Source: JAULUH01 sp032111745 (lineage in GTDB: Bacteria > Chloroflexota > Anaerolineae > JAAEKA01). From it: a stretch of 17,732 bases of DNA. Shown one piece after another: positions 6,724-13,460 of the stretch. A model generated the notes under the pieces. The model saw only the letters and a program-made list of their open reading frames with translations, searched no databases and had not been told where the DNA came from. A program made the translations under genes and the position numbers. Position 1 is the first letter of the stretch; each line of letters starts with the position of its first letter. Where the stretch lies: assembly GCA_032111745.1 (NCBI GenBank), contig JAULUH010000588.1, positions 1 to 17,732 on the forward strand, read 5' to 3'.

Positions 6724-7122
6724 ATGGCGAATGTGACCCGTTTGCAGGGCCGGGTGATCCGGGCTGGCCGCGGCGAGGGCCGGGCGCTGGTTTCGCCCGA
6801 GCCGATTGGCTTCCTGGGCGGTGTCGACCCGGACACGGGTGTGGTAGTGGAGCCCCACCATCCGCTGCAGGGCCAGTCGGTGGCGGGCCGGGTGTTGGTG
6901 TTTCCCACCGGCAAGGGCAGTACGGTGGGGTCGTACACGATCCTGCGGCTGGCCCGCAATGGGGTGGCACCGGCCGCCATGGTGAACGCCGAGAGCGAGG
7001 CCATCGTGGCCGTGGGCGCCATCATTGGGGATATCCCCATGGTGGACCAGGTGGCCATTGCCCTGATCCGGGATGGCGACTGGGTGGTGGTGGAGGACGG
7101 CACGGTGGAGATCCATGAGTGA
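6724..7122 (+). CDS. AcnX-family small subunit (DUF126 swivel domain; phosphomevalonate dehydratase small subunit-like)
   Basis: A 132-residue protein covering the whole DUF126 'swivelling' domain of the aconitase X superfamily. The conserved PTGKGSTVGSY (residues 61-71) carries the Ser/Gly-rich substrate-binding loop typical of the family, followed by the usual VAPAAMVN and IVAVGAIIGDIPMVD segments. In archaea, this subunit plus the large DUF521 subunit is phosphomevalonate 5-phosphate dehydratase of the modified mevalonate pathway. In other bacteria, AcnX proteins dehydrate cis-3-hydroxy-L-proline. The 8-base overlap with the IPK gene favours the isoprenoid role. No large subunit is encoded in this window, so it must be supplied from elsewhere or this subunit works alone. 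Family is sure; substrate is inference. Confidence 0.87.
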   Translation: MANVTRLQGRVIRAGRGEGRALVSPEPIGFLGGVDPDTGVVVEPHHPLQGQSVAGRVLVFPTGKGSTVGSYTILRLARNGVAPAAMVNAESEAIVAVGAIIGDIPMVDQVAIALIRDGDWVVVEDGTVEIHE

Positions 7123-7930
7123 GACGGTCTTCCTGAAACTCGGCGGCTCCCTGATCACCGACAAGACCCAGGTGGAGCAGGTGTTGCCGGATGTCCTGCG
7201 GCAGGCCGCTGCCGAGATTGCCCGCGCCCTGAAGGATGCACCGGGTCTGCGCCTGGTGCTGGGGCATGGCAGCGGGTCATTTGGACATGTTGCGGCCAGG
7301 CGCTATGGCACGCGCACTGGGGTGGAGGGGCCCGAGGCCTGGTTGGGCTTTGCCCGGGTGGCTGAGGCTGCCGCTCGCCTCAATCGGCTGGTAGCGGCGG
7401 CGCTGCTGGCCGAGGGGATTCCGGCCTGGTCCGTGCAGCCCTCGGCTGGGGGCTGGTGTGCCGGCGGCACCGTTGTGCGCTGGCAAAGCGAGCTGTTCGA
7501 GATGGCCCTGGCGCGCGGCCTGGTGCCGCTGGCGTACGGTGATGCGATGCTGGATGAGACGCGCGGAGGCACGATTGCCTCCACCGAGGAGCTGTTTACC
7601 TGGCTGGTGGGGCGGCTGCGGCCAGCCCGCATCATCCTGGCCGGCACTGTGGACGGCGTGTACAGCGCGGATCCGCTGGCCGATGCCGCGGCCGAGCTGT
7701 GGCCGCTGATCACGCCGGCCGACCTGCCCGGGATGCAGGCCAGCCTGGGCCAGTCGCACGGCGTGGACGTCACCGGCGGCATGTTGAGCAAAGTGACGGA
7801 GATGTGTGCCCTGGTGCAGGCGCATCCGCAGCTGGAGATCCGCCTGATATCCGGCCGGCGGCCCGGCGCACTGTATGGCTCCGTGCTGGGCCGGCCCGAG
7901 GCCGGAGGCACCGTGATCAGGGCACGATAA
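7115..7930 (+). CDS. Isopentenyl phosphate kinase
   Basis: Amino acid kinase-fold enzyme that phosphorylates isopentenyl phosphate to IPP with ATP, the last specific step of archaeal and alternative mevalonate pathways. The 271-residue product begins with the kinase motif KLGGSLITDK (Lys8). HGSGSFGH (51-58) follows, whose final His58 corresponds to the conserved substrate-phosphate-binding histidine that separates IPK from other amino acid kinases. DGVYSADP, DVTGGMLSK and SGRRPGALYGSV complete the ATP-site and C-terminal signatures. The ATG overlaps the end of the DUF126 gene by 8 bases, with GGAG 4 bases upstream, so translation is probably coupled. An in-frame start at 7073 would add 14 residues that lie inside the DUF126 gene and do not look like family sequence. 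A promoter and palindrome follow the stop. Confidence 0.93.
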   Translation: MSETVFLKLGGSLITDKTQVEQVLPDVLRQAAAEIARALKDAPGLRLVLGHGSGSFGHVAARRYGTRTGVEGPEAWLGFARVAEAAARLNRLVAAALLAEGIPAWSVQPSAGGWCAGGTVVRWQSELFEMALARGLVPLAYGDAMLDETRGGTIASTEELFTWLVGRLRPARIILAGTVDGVYSADPLADAAAELWPLITPADLPGMQASLGQSHGVDVTGGMLSKVTEMCALVQAHPQLEIRLISGRRPGALYGSVLGRPEAGGTVIRAR

Positions 7931-7940
7931 CAAATTGTTA
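7928..7940. promoter_or_regulatory. AT-rich palindrome beside the rseP promoter (candidate operator)
   Basis: TAACAA-A-TTGTTA is a perfect dyad with 6-base arms, overlapping the IPK stop codon and ending 6 bases before the rseP -35. Relative to the predicted transcription start it covers about -53 to -41. An AT-rich perfect palindrome is uncommon in this GC-rich region. No regulator family is assigned. Confidence 0.4.
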
Positions 7941-7946
7941 AAACCT

Positions 7947-7974
7947 TTGCCTTTTTGGCGAATGCGGCTATAAT
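7947..7974 (+). promoter_or_regulatory. Promoter of rseP
   Basis: A -35 TTGCCT at 7947-7952 and a perfect -10 TATAAT at 7969-7974 are separated by 16 bp. The predicted start near 7981 gives a leader of about 88 bases. The leader contains a small inverted repeat, ATCGAA (8012-8017) with TTCGAT (8026-8031). Confidence 0.78.
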
Positions 7975-8068
7975 GACCTCTTGCGGAAGCTGTCACAACG
8001 GTTTGTGCCTTATCGAATACATGGTTTCGATCCCTGGGTATAACGTGGCGCGGAAGTGACATAGGATT

Positions 8069-9352
8069 ATGAACCTGATCAATATTGCCGGTTTTGTGCT
8101 GATATTTGGCGTGCTGGTGTTTATTCACGAGCTGGGCCACTTCCTGGCTGCGCGGCGAAACGGTATTGTCGCGGAGGAGTTCGGCTTTGGCTACCCGCCC
8201 CGTCTGCTGACGCTGTTTCGGGGTGAGGGCCGGCTGGAGGTGGGCGGACGCTCGCTGGTGGTGCCGCGCGGCTTTGAGCTGCCGGCCGAACTGGCCGCGG
8301 ATTCGATGGTTACCGTCGAGACTACGACGGATAAGAAGGGGCGCCAGGAGTTGTCCGGCGTGGCCCTCCTTGAGCCGGACCAGGCCATCCCTCCCGGCGC
8401 CGCGCGCGTGACGCTGGTGGATCCCGGCACTGTTTATAGCATCAACATGATCCCCTTCGGCGGCTTTGTGCGTATGCGCGGCGAGGACGGCCCGGCTGGC
8501 CCGGGCAGCTTCGCCAGTGCCTCGCGCAAGGGCCGTGCGGCGACCCTGCTGGCCGGACCCTTGATGAACCTGGCCCTGGCCATCCTATTGTTCACCATTG
8601 CCTCTTTCCTGGGCCGGCCCGAGCCGGTTCCGGGCGGCACTATCACCTTGATCTCGCCTGGATCGCCGGCCGAGCTGGCTGGCCTGCAGGTTGGAGACCA
8701 GGTCTTCAAGATTGGCGAACAGGATGTGATCGATGCCGGCGACCTGAGCCGGTACATGGACGAGCATCCTGGAGAGCCGGTGACCCTCCTGATCCAGCGC
8801 GGTGGCGAGATGATCACGTTGCCGGTGAACCCGCGCCAGAACCCGCCCCCTGGCGAGGGCCGCATCGGCGTGCAGATCGAGCCATCCGTCGAGCTGAAGC
8901 GCTTTGGCCTGTTACAATCCGTGATACGGGGGGTCGAGGATACGGCACGTTTCACCCAGGTCACGCTTTCCGTGCCTGCTTTGCTCATGCGCGGGGTGAT
9001 CAGCCCCGAGGAAGCCCGGCCGGTCGGCCCGAAGGGCATCTACGACCTGACCAGTGGCGCCATCCAGCAGAGCCGACAATCGGGTTGGCTTTACCCAGTT
9101 CTACTACTCATGGGCATTCTCAGCCTGGCCCTGGCGATCACCAACCTGTTGCCTTTACCAGCACTTGACGGCGGCAGACTCATGTTTGTTATCATCGAGC
9201 AGATCCGTGGCCGTCGCGTCGATCCGAACTGGGAAGGCGCCATTCATCTGGCAGGTATGGTCCTGCTCCTAGGTCTCATGGTTATCATCACGTATCAGGA
9301 TTTCGCCTCGCCGGTGCCGTTGCCTGACTGGCTGGGACCGCTCGGACTGTAG
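8069..9352 (+). CDS. rseP: RIP metalloprotease RseP (M50B site-2 protease with PDZ domain)
   Basis: Intramembrane zinc protease that in other bacteria performs site-2 cleavage of anti-sigma factors and clears signal peptides. The 427-residue product has helix 1 carrying HELGH (20-24), a GFGYPPRL segment, then GTVYSINMIPFGGFVRM (from about residue 120). Helix 2 contains GPLMNLALAI. One PDZ domain lies at about 190-270 (ISPGSPAELAGLQVGD), followed by LLPLPALDGG with Asp367 as the third zinc ligand, and a C-terminal helix. Between the first motif and the GTVYSI segment are roughly 70 residues (about 50-118) that standard RseP lacks. The gene has its own promoter. The ATG has a weak AGGA 2 bases upstream and a better GGAA farther back, but the HELGH position fits the family. 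No sigma factor or anti-sigma gene with a recognisable substrate helix is adjacent. Confidence 0.93.
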   Translation: MNLINIAGFVLIFGVLVFIHELGHFLAARRNGIVAEEFGFGYPPRLLTLFRGEGRLEVGGRSLVVPRGFELPAELAADSMVTVETTTDKKGRQELSGVALLEPDQAIPPGAARVTLVDPGTVYSINMIPFGGFVRMRGEDGPAGPGSFASASRKGRAATLLAGPLMNLALAILLFTIASFLGRPEPVPGGTITLISPGSPAELAGLQVGDQVFKIGEQDVIDAGDLSRYMDEHPGEPVTLLIQRGGEMITLPVNPRQNPPPGEGRIGVQIEPSVELKRFGLLQSVIRGVEDTARFTQVTLSVPALLMRGVISPEEARPVGPKGIYDLTSGAIQQSRQSGWLYPVLLLMGILSLALAITNLLPLPALDGGRLMFVIIEQIRGRRVDPNWEGAIHLAGMVLLLGLMVIITYQDFASPVPLPDWLGPLGL

Positions 9353-9388
9353 TCCGGCGGTTCTTGCCACGGCGCTCAGGCAGCGCAA

Positions 9389-9419
9389 ACGCCTGGACAG
9401 GGCTGTCGTGTCCGGGCGT
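9389..9419 (+). other. Stable hairpin after rseP
   Basis: Arms ACGCCTGGACA (9389-9399) and TGTCCGGGCGT (9409-9419) pair over 11 positions, one of them G-U in RNA, around a 9-base loop. No T tract follows, so it is not a clear intrinsic terminator. It may mark the rseP transcript end or be a processing site before the next cluster. Confidence 0.45.
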
Positions 9420-9481
9420 GGCACCTAGCCAAGCGGTAGAAGGTCATCGCAGCTTCGTCAAAGCGACCAGCCTTCCCGCCT

Positions 9482-9488
9482 GAGAGGA
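9482..9488 (+). promoter_or_regulatory. Ribosome binding site of the zinc-ribbon/LysM gene
   Basis: GAGAGGA lies 6 bases before the ATG at 9495 and supports the MPCKRCG start. A competing ATG at 9488 is out of frame. Confidence 0.65.
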
Positions 9489-9494
9489 TGACCC

Positions 9495-10892
9495 ATGCCA
9501 TGCAAACGCTGTGGGGCTGACATCCACAGTGGCCTGGACATCTGTCCCCACTGTGGCGCTCGCCAGAAACGTCAGCCCGCCATCATCGGTTGCGCCCATT
9601 GCGGACGGCGCTCGTCATCGGAGCTTACCGTCTGTCCTCAATGTGGCCGCAGCCTGCGGTCCCGGCACCTGTCCGTGGGCACCCTGGCCCTGGGAGCCGT
9701 GGCCCTGCTGGCTGTCCTGGCACTAATTGCCGCTTCCTCGGCGGATACCTGGAACACGGTGCGGTCGGCCAGTGCGGACCGCATCGCTGCGCTAGAGGAG
9801 GGTATCAGTGACCTGGGCGGCAAGGTCCTGGACACCGCCTCGGAGCTGGCGGAAAGTAGCGAAGCTGCTACCCCAGCGGCCACGCGGGTGGTGATGTTGG
9901 ACGAGCTGCCGGAGATCGTGGTGCCCGGCACGATCACCAACACCGTGAACCTGCTGGTGGCGCCCACCACTGTCCCCGAGGCGGTGGCCCTGGCCCGAGT
10001 TGAGGCCGGTGCCCGCGTGACGCTGACGGAGATCATCTCCAATGCGGAGGTTCCAGCTTCCGCACCTCCGCCGGCGGCTACAGCCATACCGCCGACGGCT
10101 ACAGCCATACCGCCGACGGCTACAGCCATACCGCCGACGGCTACGGCTGTGCCGCCAACCTTGACGCCGGTGCCGCCCACGCCAACGCGCGTGCTGCCCA
10201 CGGCGACGCGGATACCGCCGACGGCAACGGCTGTGCCGCCCACGCCAACGCCGGTGCCGCCTACGCCCACATCCCAACCGGTAGCCGCGGCCGCCGCCAC
10301 CGGGGGCGGAGGCACATATACGGTACAGCCGGGTGACGACTGGTTCAAGATCGCGCAGCGCTTCGGCCTGGACCAGGAAGCGCTGGCGGCCTACAACGAC
10401 AGCACGCCCAGCAGCATCCTGCAGGTCGACGACAAGCTGCGTATTCCGCAGGCCAGCTGGACAGCACCGCCAGCCGCACCGACGCCCACCCCCACGAGGT
10501 CACCCACCCCGACCCCCACCCCGATGCCGACGGCCACAGCCGTGCCCACAGCCATTCCCACCCTGCCGGCACCAACCGGCCTGCAGCCCGGCAACAGCGA
10601 TGGATTTAGCGCTGGGGCCTTCCCGCTGCTGCGCTGGAGCCCGGTGCCCGGGATGACTGACGCGGATCAGTACCTGGTGCAGGTCCGGTTTGCGACGGTC
10701 AACGGTGACGAGGGGTATTGGTCGGAAACCACTCCTGATACCCAGGTCGAGGTACCGGTATGGGTGTTCGATCTGGCTGCGCCACCGGACCGCACCTCGC
10801 GCTGGACGGTCCAGGTGCGCCGCCAGCTTCCGGATGGGCGTATCGTCGAGCTGAGCCCGGCCAGCGCCACGGGCACCTTCTACTGGCGTTAG
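9495..10892 (+). CDS. Membrane protein with two zinc ribbons, Pro-Thr stalks and LysM domain
   Basis: Domain order in 465 residues: two zinc ribbons with Cys 3/6/17/20 and 33/36/47/50; a transmembrane helix at about 60-83; a short helical region; a Pro-Thr stalk at about 192-262 built on a PPTATAI/PPTPTPV theme; a LysM domain at 275-319 (starting YTVQPGDDWFKIAQRFG); a second Pro-Thr linker (about 320-365); and a C-terminal beta-rich domain resembling a fibronectin type III or Ig fold. LysM binds N-acetylglucosamine polymers, so residues after the helix should face the cell wall while the ribbons stay in the cytoplasm. No enzymatic motif is seen. It could anchor a cytosolic complex to the wall or act as a sensor; its function is unknown. 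It is the first gene of a seven-gene plus-strand run, and the HEAT protein start lies 14 bases past its stop. Confidence 0.82.
   Translation: MPCKRCGADIHSGLDICPHCGARQKRQPAIIGCAHCGRRSSSELTVCPQCGRSLRSRHLSVGTLALGAVALLAVLALIAASSADTWNTVRSASADRIAALEEGISDLGGKVLDTASELAESSEAATPAATRVVMLDELPEIVVPGTITNTVNLLVAPTTVPEAVALARVEAGARVTLTEIISNAEVPASAPPPAATAIPPTATAIPPTATAIPPTATAVPPTLTPVPPTPTRVLPTATRIPPTATAVPPTPTPVPPTPTSQPVAAAAATGGGGTYTVQPGDDWFKIAQRFGLDQEALAAYNDSTPSSILQVDDKLRIPQASWTAPPAAPTPTPTRSPTPTPTPMPTATAVPTAIPTLPAPTGLQPGNSDGFSAGAFPLLRWSPVPGMTDADQYLVQVRFATVNGDEGYWSETTPDTQVEVPVWVFDLAAPPDRTSRWTVQVRRQLPDGRIVELSPASATGTFYWR
10068..10151 (+). repeat. Four 21-bp tandem repeats in the Pro-Thr stalk
   Basis: Four in-frame 21-bp units encode the heptapeptide PPTATAI. 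Units at 10089-10109 and 10110-10130 are identical, and the outer two are slightly diverged (PPAATAI and PPTATAV). More diverged heptads continue to about 10279. The unit length is a multiple of three, so copy-number change would alter stalk length without breaking the frame. Confidence 0.9.
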
Positions 10893-10905
10893 GGTGGCCA
10901 GGACT

Positions 10906-11850
10906 ATGCCGCAGCGTGATCAATCAGATGCCATCCGGGCATTGAATGGACTGCTCGACCTCGTCCAGCCCATCCATAGGCTGGACCTGCAGGCGCTGTC
11001 CGATCTGTCGGGCACGGAACTGGAACAGTTTAGCCGCACCTGGTCACAGCTTCCCTCGGCGCGGCGTCGCGCCCTGGTCACCGGCCTGATTGAGCTGGCC
11101 GAGGCCCGGGTGGATGTCTGCTTTCGCTCCATCTTTCAGTGGCTGCTGGCAGACGAAGATTCCGCAGTGCGGGCACAGGCCATCGATGGGCTATGGGAAG
11201 AGGAGGATGTGCGGTTGATTGCGCCCCTGACGCGCATCCTGCAGGAGGATCCGGCGGCAGATGCGCGGGCGGCGGCGGCCCAATCCCTTGGCCGCTATGT
11301 GCTACTGGGAGAGCTGGAGGAATTGGGCCGTGGCCTGAGCCAGGCGGTGGAAGAAGCCCTGTGGCTGGCCTATACCCGGGACGGCCAGGACATCCTGGTC
11401 CGCCGGCGGGCTCTCGAGTCCCTGGGCTATTCGTCGGCGGCGCGCATGCCCCGGGCCATTGCGGAGGCCTACGAGGACGACGACGAGGGCCTGCGCGCCA
11501 GCGCGGTTTTCGCCATGGGGCGCAGCGCGGACAGCCGGTGGCAGGACATCATCCTGGCAGAGCTTGATAGCACCGAAGCGGCGATGCGCTATGAGGCAGC
11601 GCGAGCCAGTGGCGAACTGGAGCTGGCGGAGGCGGTGCCGGCGCTGATCCCCTTGTTGGACGAGCCGGATGTGGACCTGCGGGACGTAGCGGTGTGGGCG
11701 CTGGGACACGTTGGTGGGCCAGAGGCGCGGCGAGCGCTCCAGGCATGCGCCGCCAGCGAGGACGAAGTTTTGGCTGAGGCTGCCCAGGAAGCGTTGGACG
11801 AGCTCGCCTTCCTGAGCGGTGACGACGAGCTACCGGCGTTCATGTTCTAG
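10906..11850 (+). CDS. HEAT-repeat (PBS lyase HEAT-like) protein
   Basis: A 314-residue, mostly acidic, all-helical protein. From about residue 75 it carries successive HEAT-like units of about 30 residues, for example AVRAQAIDGLWEEED, DARAAAAQSLGRYV, GLRASAVFAMGRSAD, AMRYEAARASGELE and DLRDVAVWALGHVGG. No signal peptide or membrane segment is seen, so it is likely a cytosolic scaffold. AGGGTGG at 10891-10897 is 8 bases before the ATG. An in-frame GTG at 10894 is possible but would sit 1 base after the previous stop with no ribosome binding site. A role cannot be assigned beyond protein-protein interaction. Confidence 0.8.
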   Translation: MPQRDQSDAIRALNGLLDLVQPIHRLDLQALSDLSGTELEQFSRTWSQLPSARRRALVTGLIELAEARVDVCFRSIFQWLLADEDSAVRAQAIDGLWEEEDVRLIAPLTRILQEDPAADARAAAAQSLGRYVLLGELEELGRGLSQAVEEALWLAYTRDGQDILVRRRALESLGYSSAARMPRAIAEAYEDDDEGLRASAVFAMGRSADSRWQDIILAELDSTEAAMRYEAARASGELELAEAVPALIPLLDEPDVDLRDVAVWALGHVGGPEARRALQACAASEDEVLAEAAQEALDELAFLSGDDELPAFMF

Positions 11851-11860
11851 CGCTGGCCCT

Positions 11861-12760
11861 GTGATCGATGTCCTGTGGCAGGTCATTGCGCCGATCTTCC
11901 TGGCCGCCGGCGCGGGATATGTGCTGGCGCGCAGGCTCGGTGTTACGGCCCGCCAGCTCTCGCGAGTAGCCTTCTACCTGTTCTCCCCCTGCCTGATCTT
12001 CGACAGGCTCAGCCACACCTCCCTGTCGGCAGCCGACCTGGGCCAGCTGGCCCTTTTCGCCACCCTGGCTATCGCCGGATCCACGCTAATGGCCTGGATC
12101 GTAGCGCGCCTGCTGCGCTATGGCCGCACTGAGACCCTGGCCTTCGTGCTGGTAGTCATGGCCGGCAATGCTGGCAACTACGGGCTGGCGGCGAATCAGT
12201 TCGCCTTTGGTCCTGAGGCACTGGAGCCGGCCCTGGTATATTTCGCCATCAGCTCCCTGGCGATCTCGTCAGTGGGCGTGTATCTGGTGGCGAGTGGCCG
12301 GCGCACGGCCATGGAAGCAGCGCGCAACGTACTGGGCGTGCCCCTGTTCTACGCCAGCCTGGCCGGCCTGGCGGTGTGGGCCCTGCACCTCAGTCTGCCG
12401 GCGCCTATCGAGCGCTCGATAAGCCTGTTGGGCCAGGCGGCGGTGCCGGTGATGCTGGTGGTCCTGGGCATGCAGCTGGCCGGAGTCCACTTGCGCAACG
12501 ACCTGGGACGCATATCGTTGGCCGCGCTGACCAAATTGGTCGGTGGAGCACTGATCGGCCTGGCCCTGGCCAACGCACTGGGCCTCGCCGGTGTCAATCG
12601 CCAGAGCGCCATCCTGCAGTCCGCCATGCCGACGGCGGTCATGGCCACGGTGCTGGCTGGCGAATACGATGTGGAGCAGGAGTTCACCGCCGGGGTGGTG
12701 CTGGTTTCGACCCTGGCCAGCATTGTGACCATCACTGCAGTGCTGACCTTCCTGGTCTGA
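11861..12760 (+). CDS. AEC family transporter (auxin efflux carrier-like permease)
   Basis: Membrane permease of the Mem_trans/AEC family, 299 residues with about ten hydrophobic segments in two halves. The N terminus (VIAPIFLAAGAGYVLARRLG) and the following LSRVAFYLFSPCLIFDRL are family signatures. The C-terminal half repeats the fold with AVPVMLVVLGMQL and SAMPTAVMATVLAGEY. Bacterial AEC members export or import small carboxylic acids such as malate, but the substrate cannot be read here. The GTG at 11861 was chosen because it gives the usual short N terminus and lies 10 bp after the HEAT gene stop. An earlier in-frame start at 11819 would overlap that gene. No clear Shine-Dalgarno is present, so translation may depend on coupling. 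Confidence 0.86.
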   Translation: MIDVLWQVIAPIFLAAGAGYVLARRLGVTARQLSRVAFYLFSPCLIFDRLSHTSLSAADLGQLALFATLAIAGSTLMAWIVARLLRYGRTETLAFVLVVMAGNAGNYGLAANQFAFGPEALEPALVYFAISSLAISSVGVYLVASGRRTAMEAARNVLGVPLFYASLAGLAVWALHLSLPAPIERSISLLGQAAVPVMLVVLGMQLAGVHLRNDLGRISLAALTKLVGGALIGLALANALGLAGVNRQSAILQSAMPTAVMATVLAGEYDVEQEFTAGVVLVSTLASIVTITAVLTFLV

Positions 12761-12763
12761 GCG

Positions 12764-13459
12764 ATGAGCAGCCGAAAAAAAACTGACAACAAATCAACAC
12801 CATTGAGCGAGAGCCAGAAGGCCTCGCCGGAGACTCTGCCGCCAGAGGAGCTGGCCCGGCGCCGCGCCGAGGTGGCGGCCCTGGCTGCGGAGGCGAAGCA
12901 GCGCCGCGGCCAGGAGCTGCTGGCCGAGGGCGCCCGGCTGCTGGGCCAACGCCGCCCGGGCGAGGCCGCCGGCAGATTGGCGCAGGCCGCCGAGCTGTTG
13001 CCCGACAACGTCGACGTCGCCATCAACCTCGGTGGGGCCTATATCTTGCAGGGCAAGTATGACAAGGCGGTGACAGTCCTGGAACGGGCCACGGCACTGG
13101 CACCGGCGAATGCCATGCTGTGGGTGAACCTGGCTGCAGCGCAACTGGGCAGCCTGGAGCTGTCCGGACCCGGGCAACAGGAGCGCGCGATTGCCGCCTA
13201 CGAGCGCGCGCTGCAGATCGACCCTGCGACGCCCAACGTGCATTACAACCTGGGCCTAGTCTACAAGGACCGCCAGGATTGGGCCAAGGCACGGGCCCAC
13301 TTCACGGCTGCCCTGAGCGTTGACGCCAGCGATGCCGACGCCGTCTACTGGCTGGCCAAAGTGGCCCGGATGGAAGGGGAAGGGCAGACTGCTGGCCCTC
13401 CTGACCCGGAGCAAGCCGGGCTAGGAGGCTCCGAGGCCAGCCAAGGAGACATACTATAG
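12764..13459 (+). CDS. Tetratricopeptide repeat protein
   Basis: A 231-residue soluble protein with a charged, helical N-terminal stretch (about 25-55) followed by TPR units. The unit starting DNVDVAINLGGAYILQGKYDKAV is clear, then NAMLWVNLAAAQL, a unit ending AIAAYERALQIDP, and TPNVHYNLGLVYKDRQDWAKA. A short disordered Gly/Pro-rich tail closes it. It is likely an adaptor in the cytosol; no partner is identified. The ATG lies 3 bp after the stop of the transporter gene. Codons 3-6 (AGC CGA AAA AAA) include a run of eight A residues at 12775-12782. The stop is followed after 1 bp by the GTG of the radical SAM gene. Confidence 0.82.
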   Translation: MSSRKKTDNKSTPLSESQKASPETLPPEELARRRAEVAALAAEAKQRRGQELLAEGARLLGQRRPGEAAGRLAQAAELLPDNVDVAINLGGAYILQGKYDKAVTVLERATALAPANAMLWVNLAAAQLGSLELSGPGQQERAIAAYERALQIDPATPNVHYNLGLVYKDRQDWAKARAHFTAALSVDASDADAVYWLAKVARMEGEGQTAGPPDPEQAGLGGSEASQGDIL

Positions 13460-13460
13460 G

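Noticed and set aside
5437..7164. A very long open frame on the minus strand opposite selA and DUF126
   Set aside because: It is an antisense shadow caused by GC-rich codon use. The encoded sequence is Gln/His/Arg-rich with no family resemblance, while the plus strand holds unmistakable SelA motifs.
9389..9419. Hairpin after rseP as an intrinsic terminator
   Set aside because: The stem is good but no T tract follows, so it is listed only as a hairpin of unknown role.
10068..10279. Possible CRISPR-like array from regular repeats
   Set aside because: Units are directly adjacent with no spacers, are in frame, and encode a Pro-Thr stalk.
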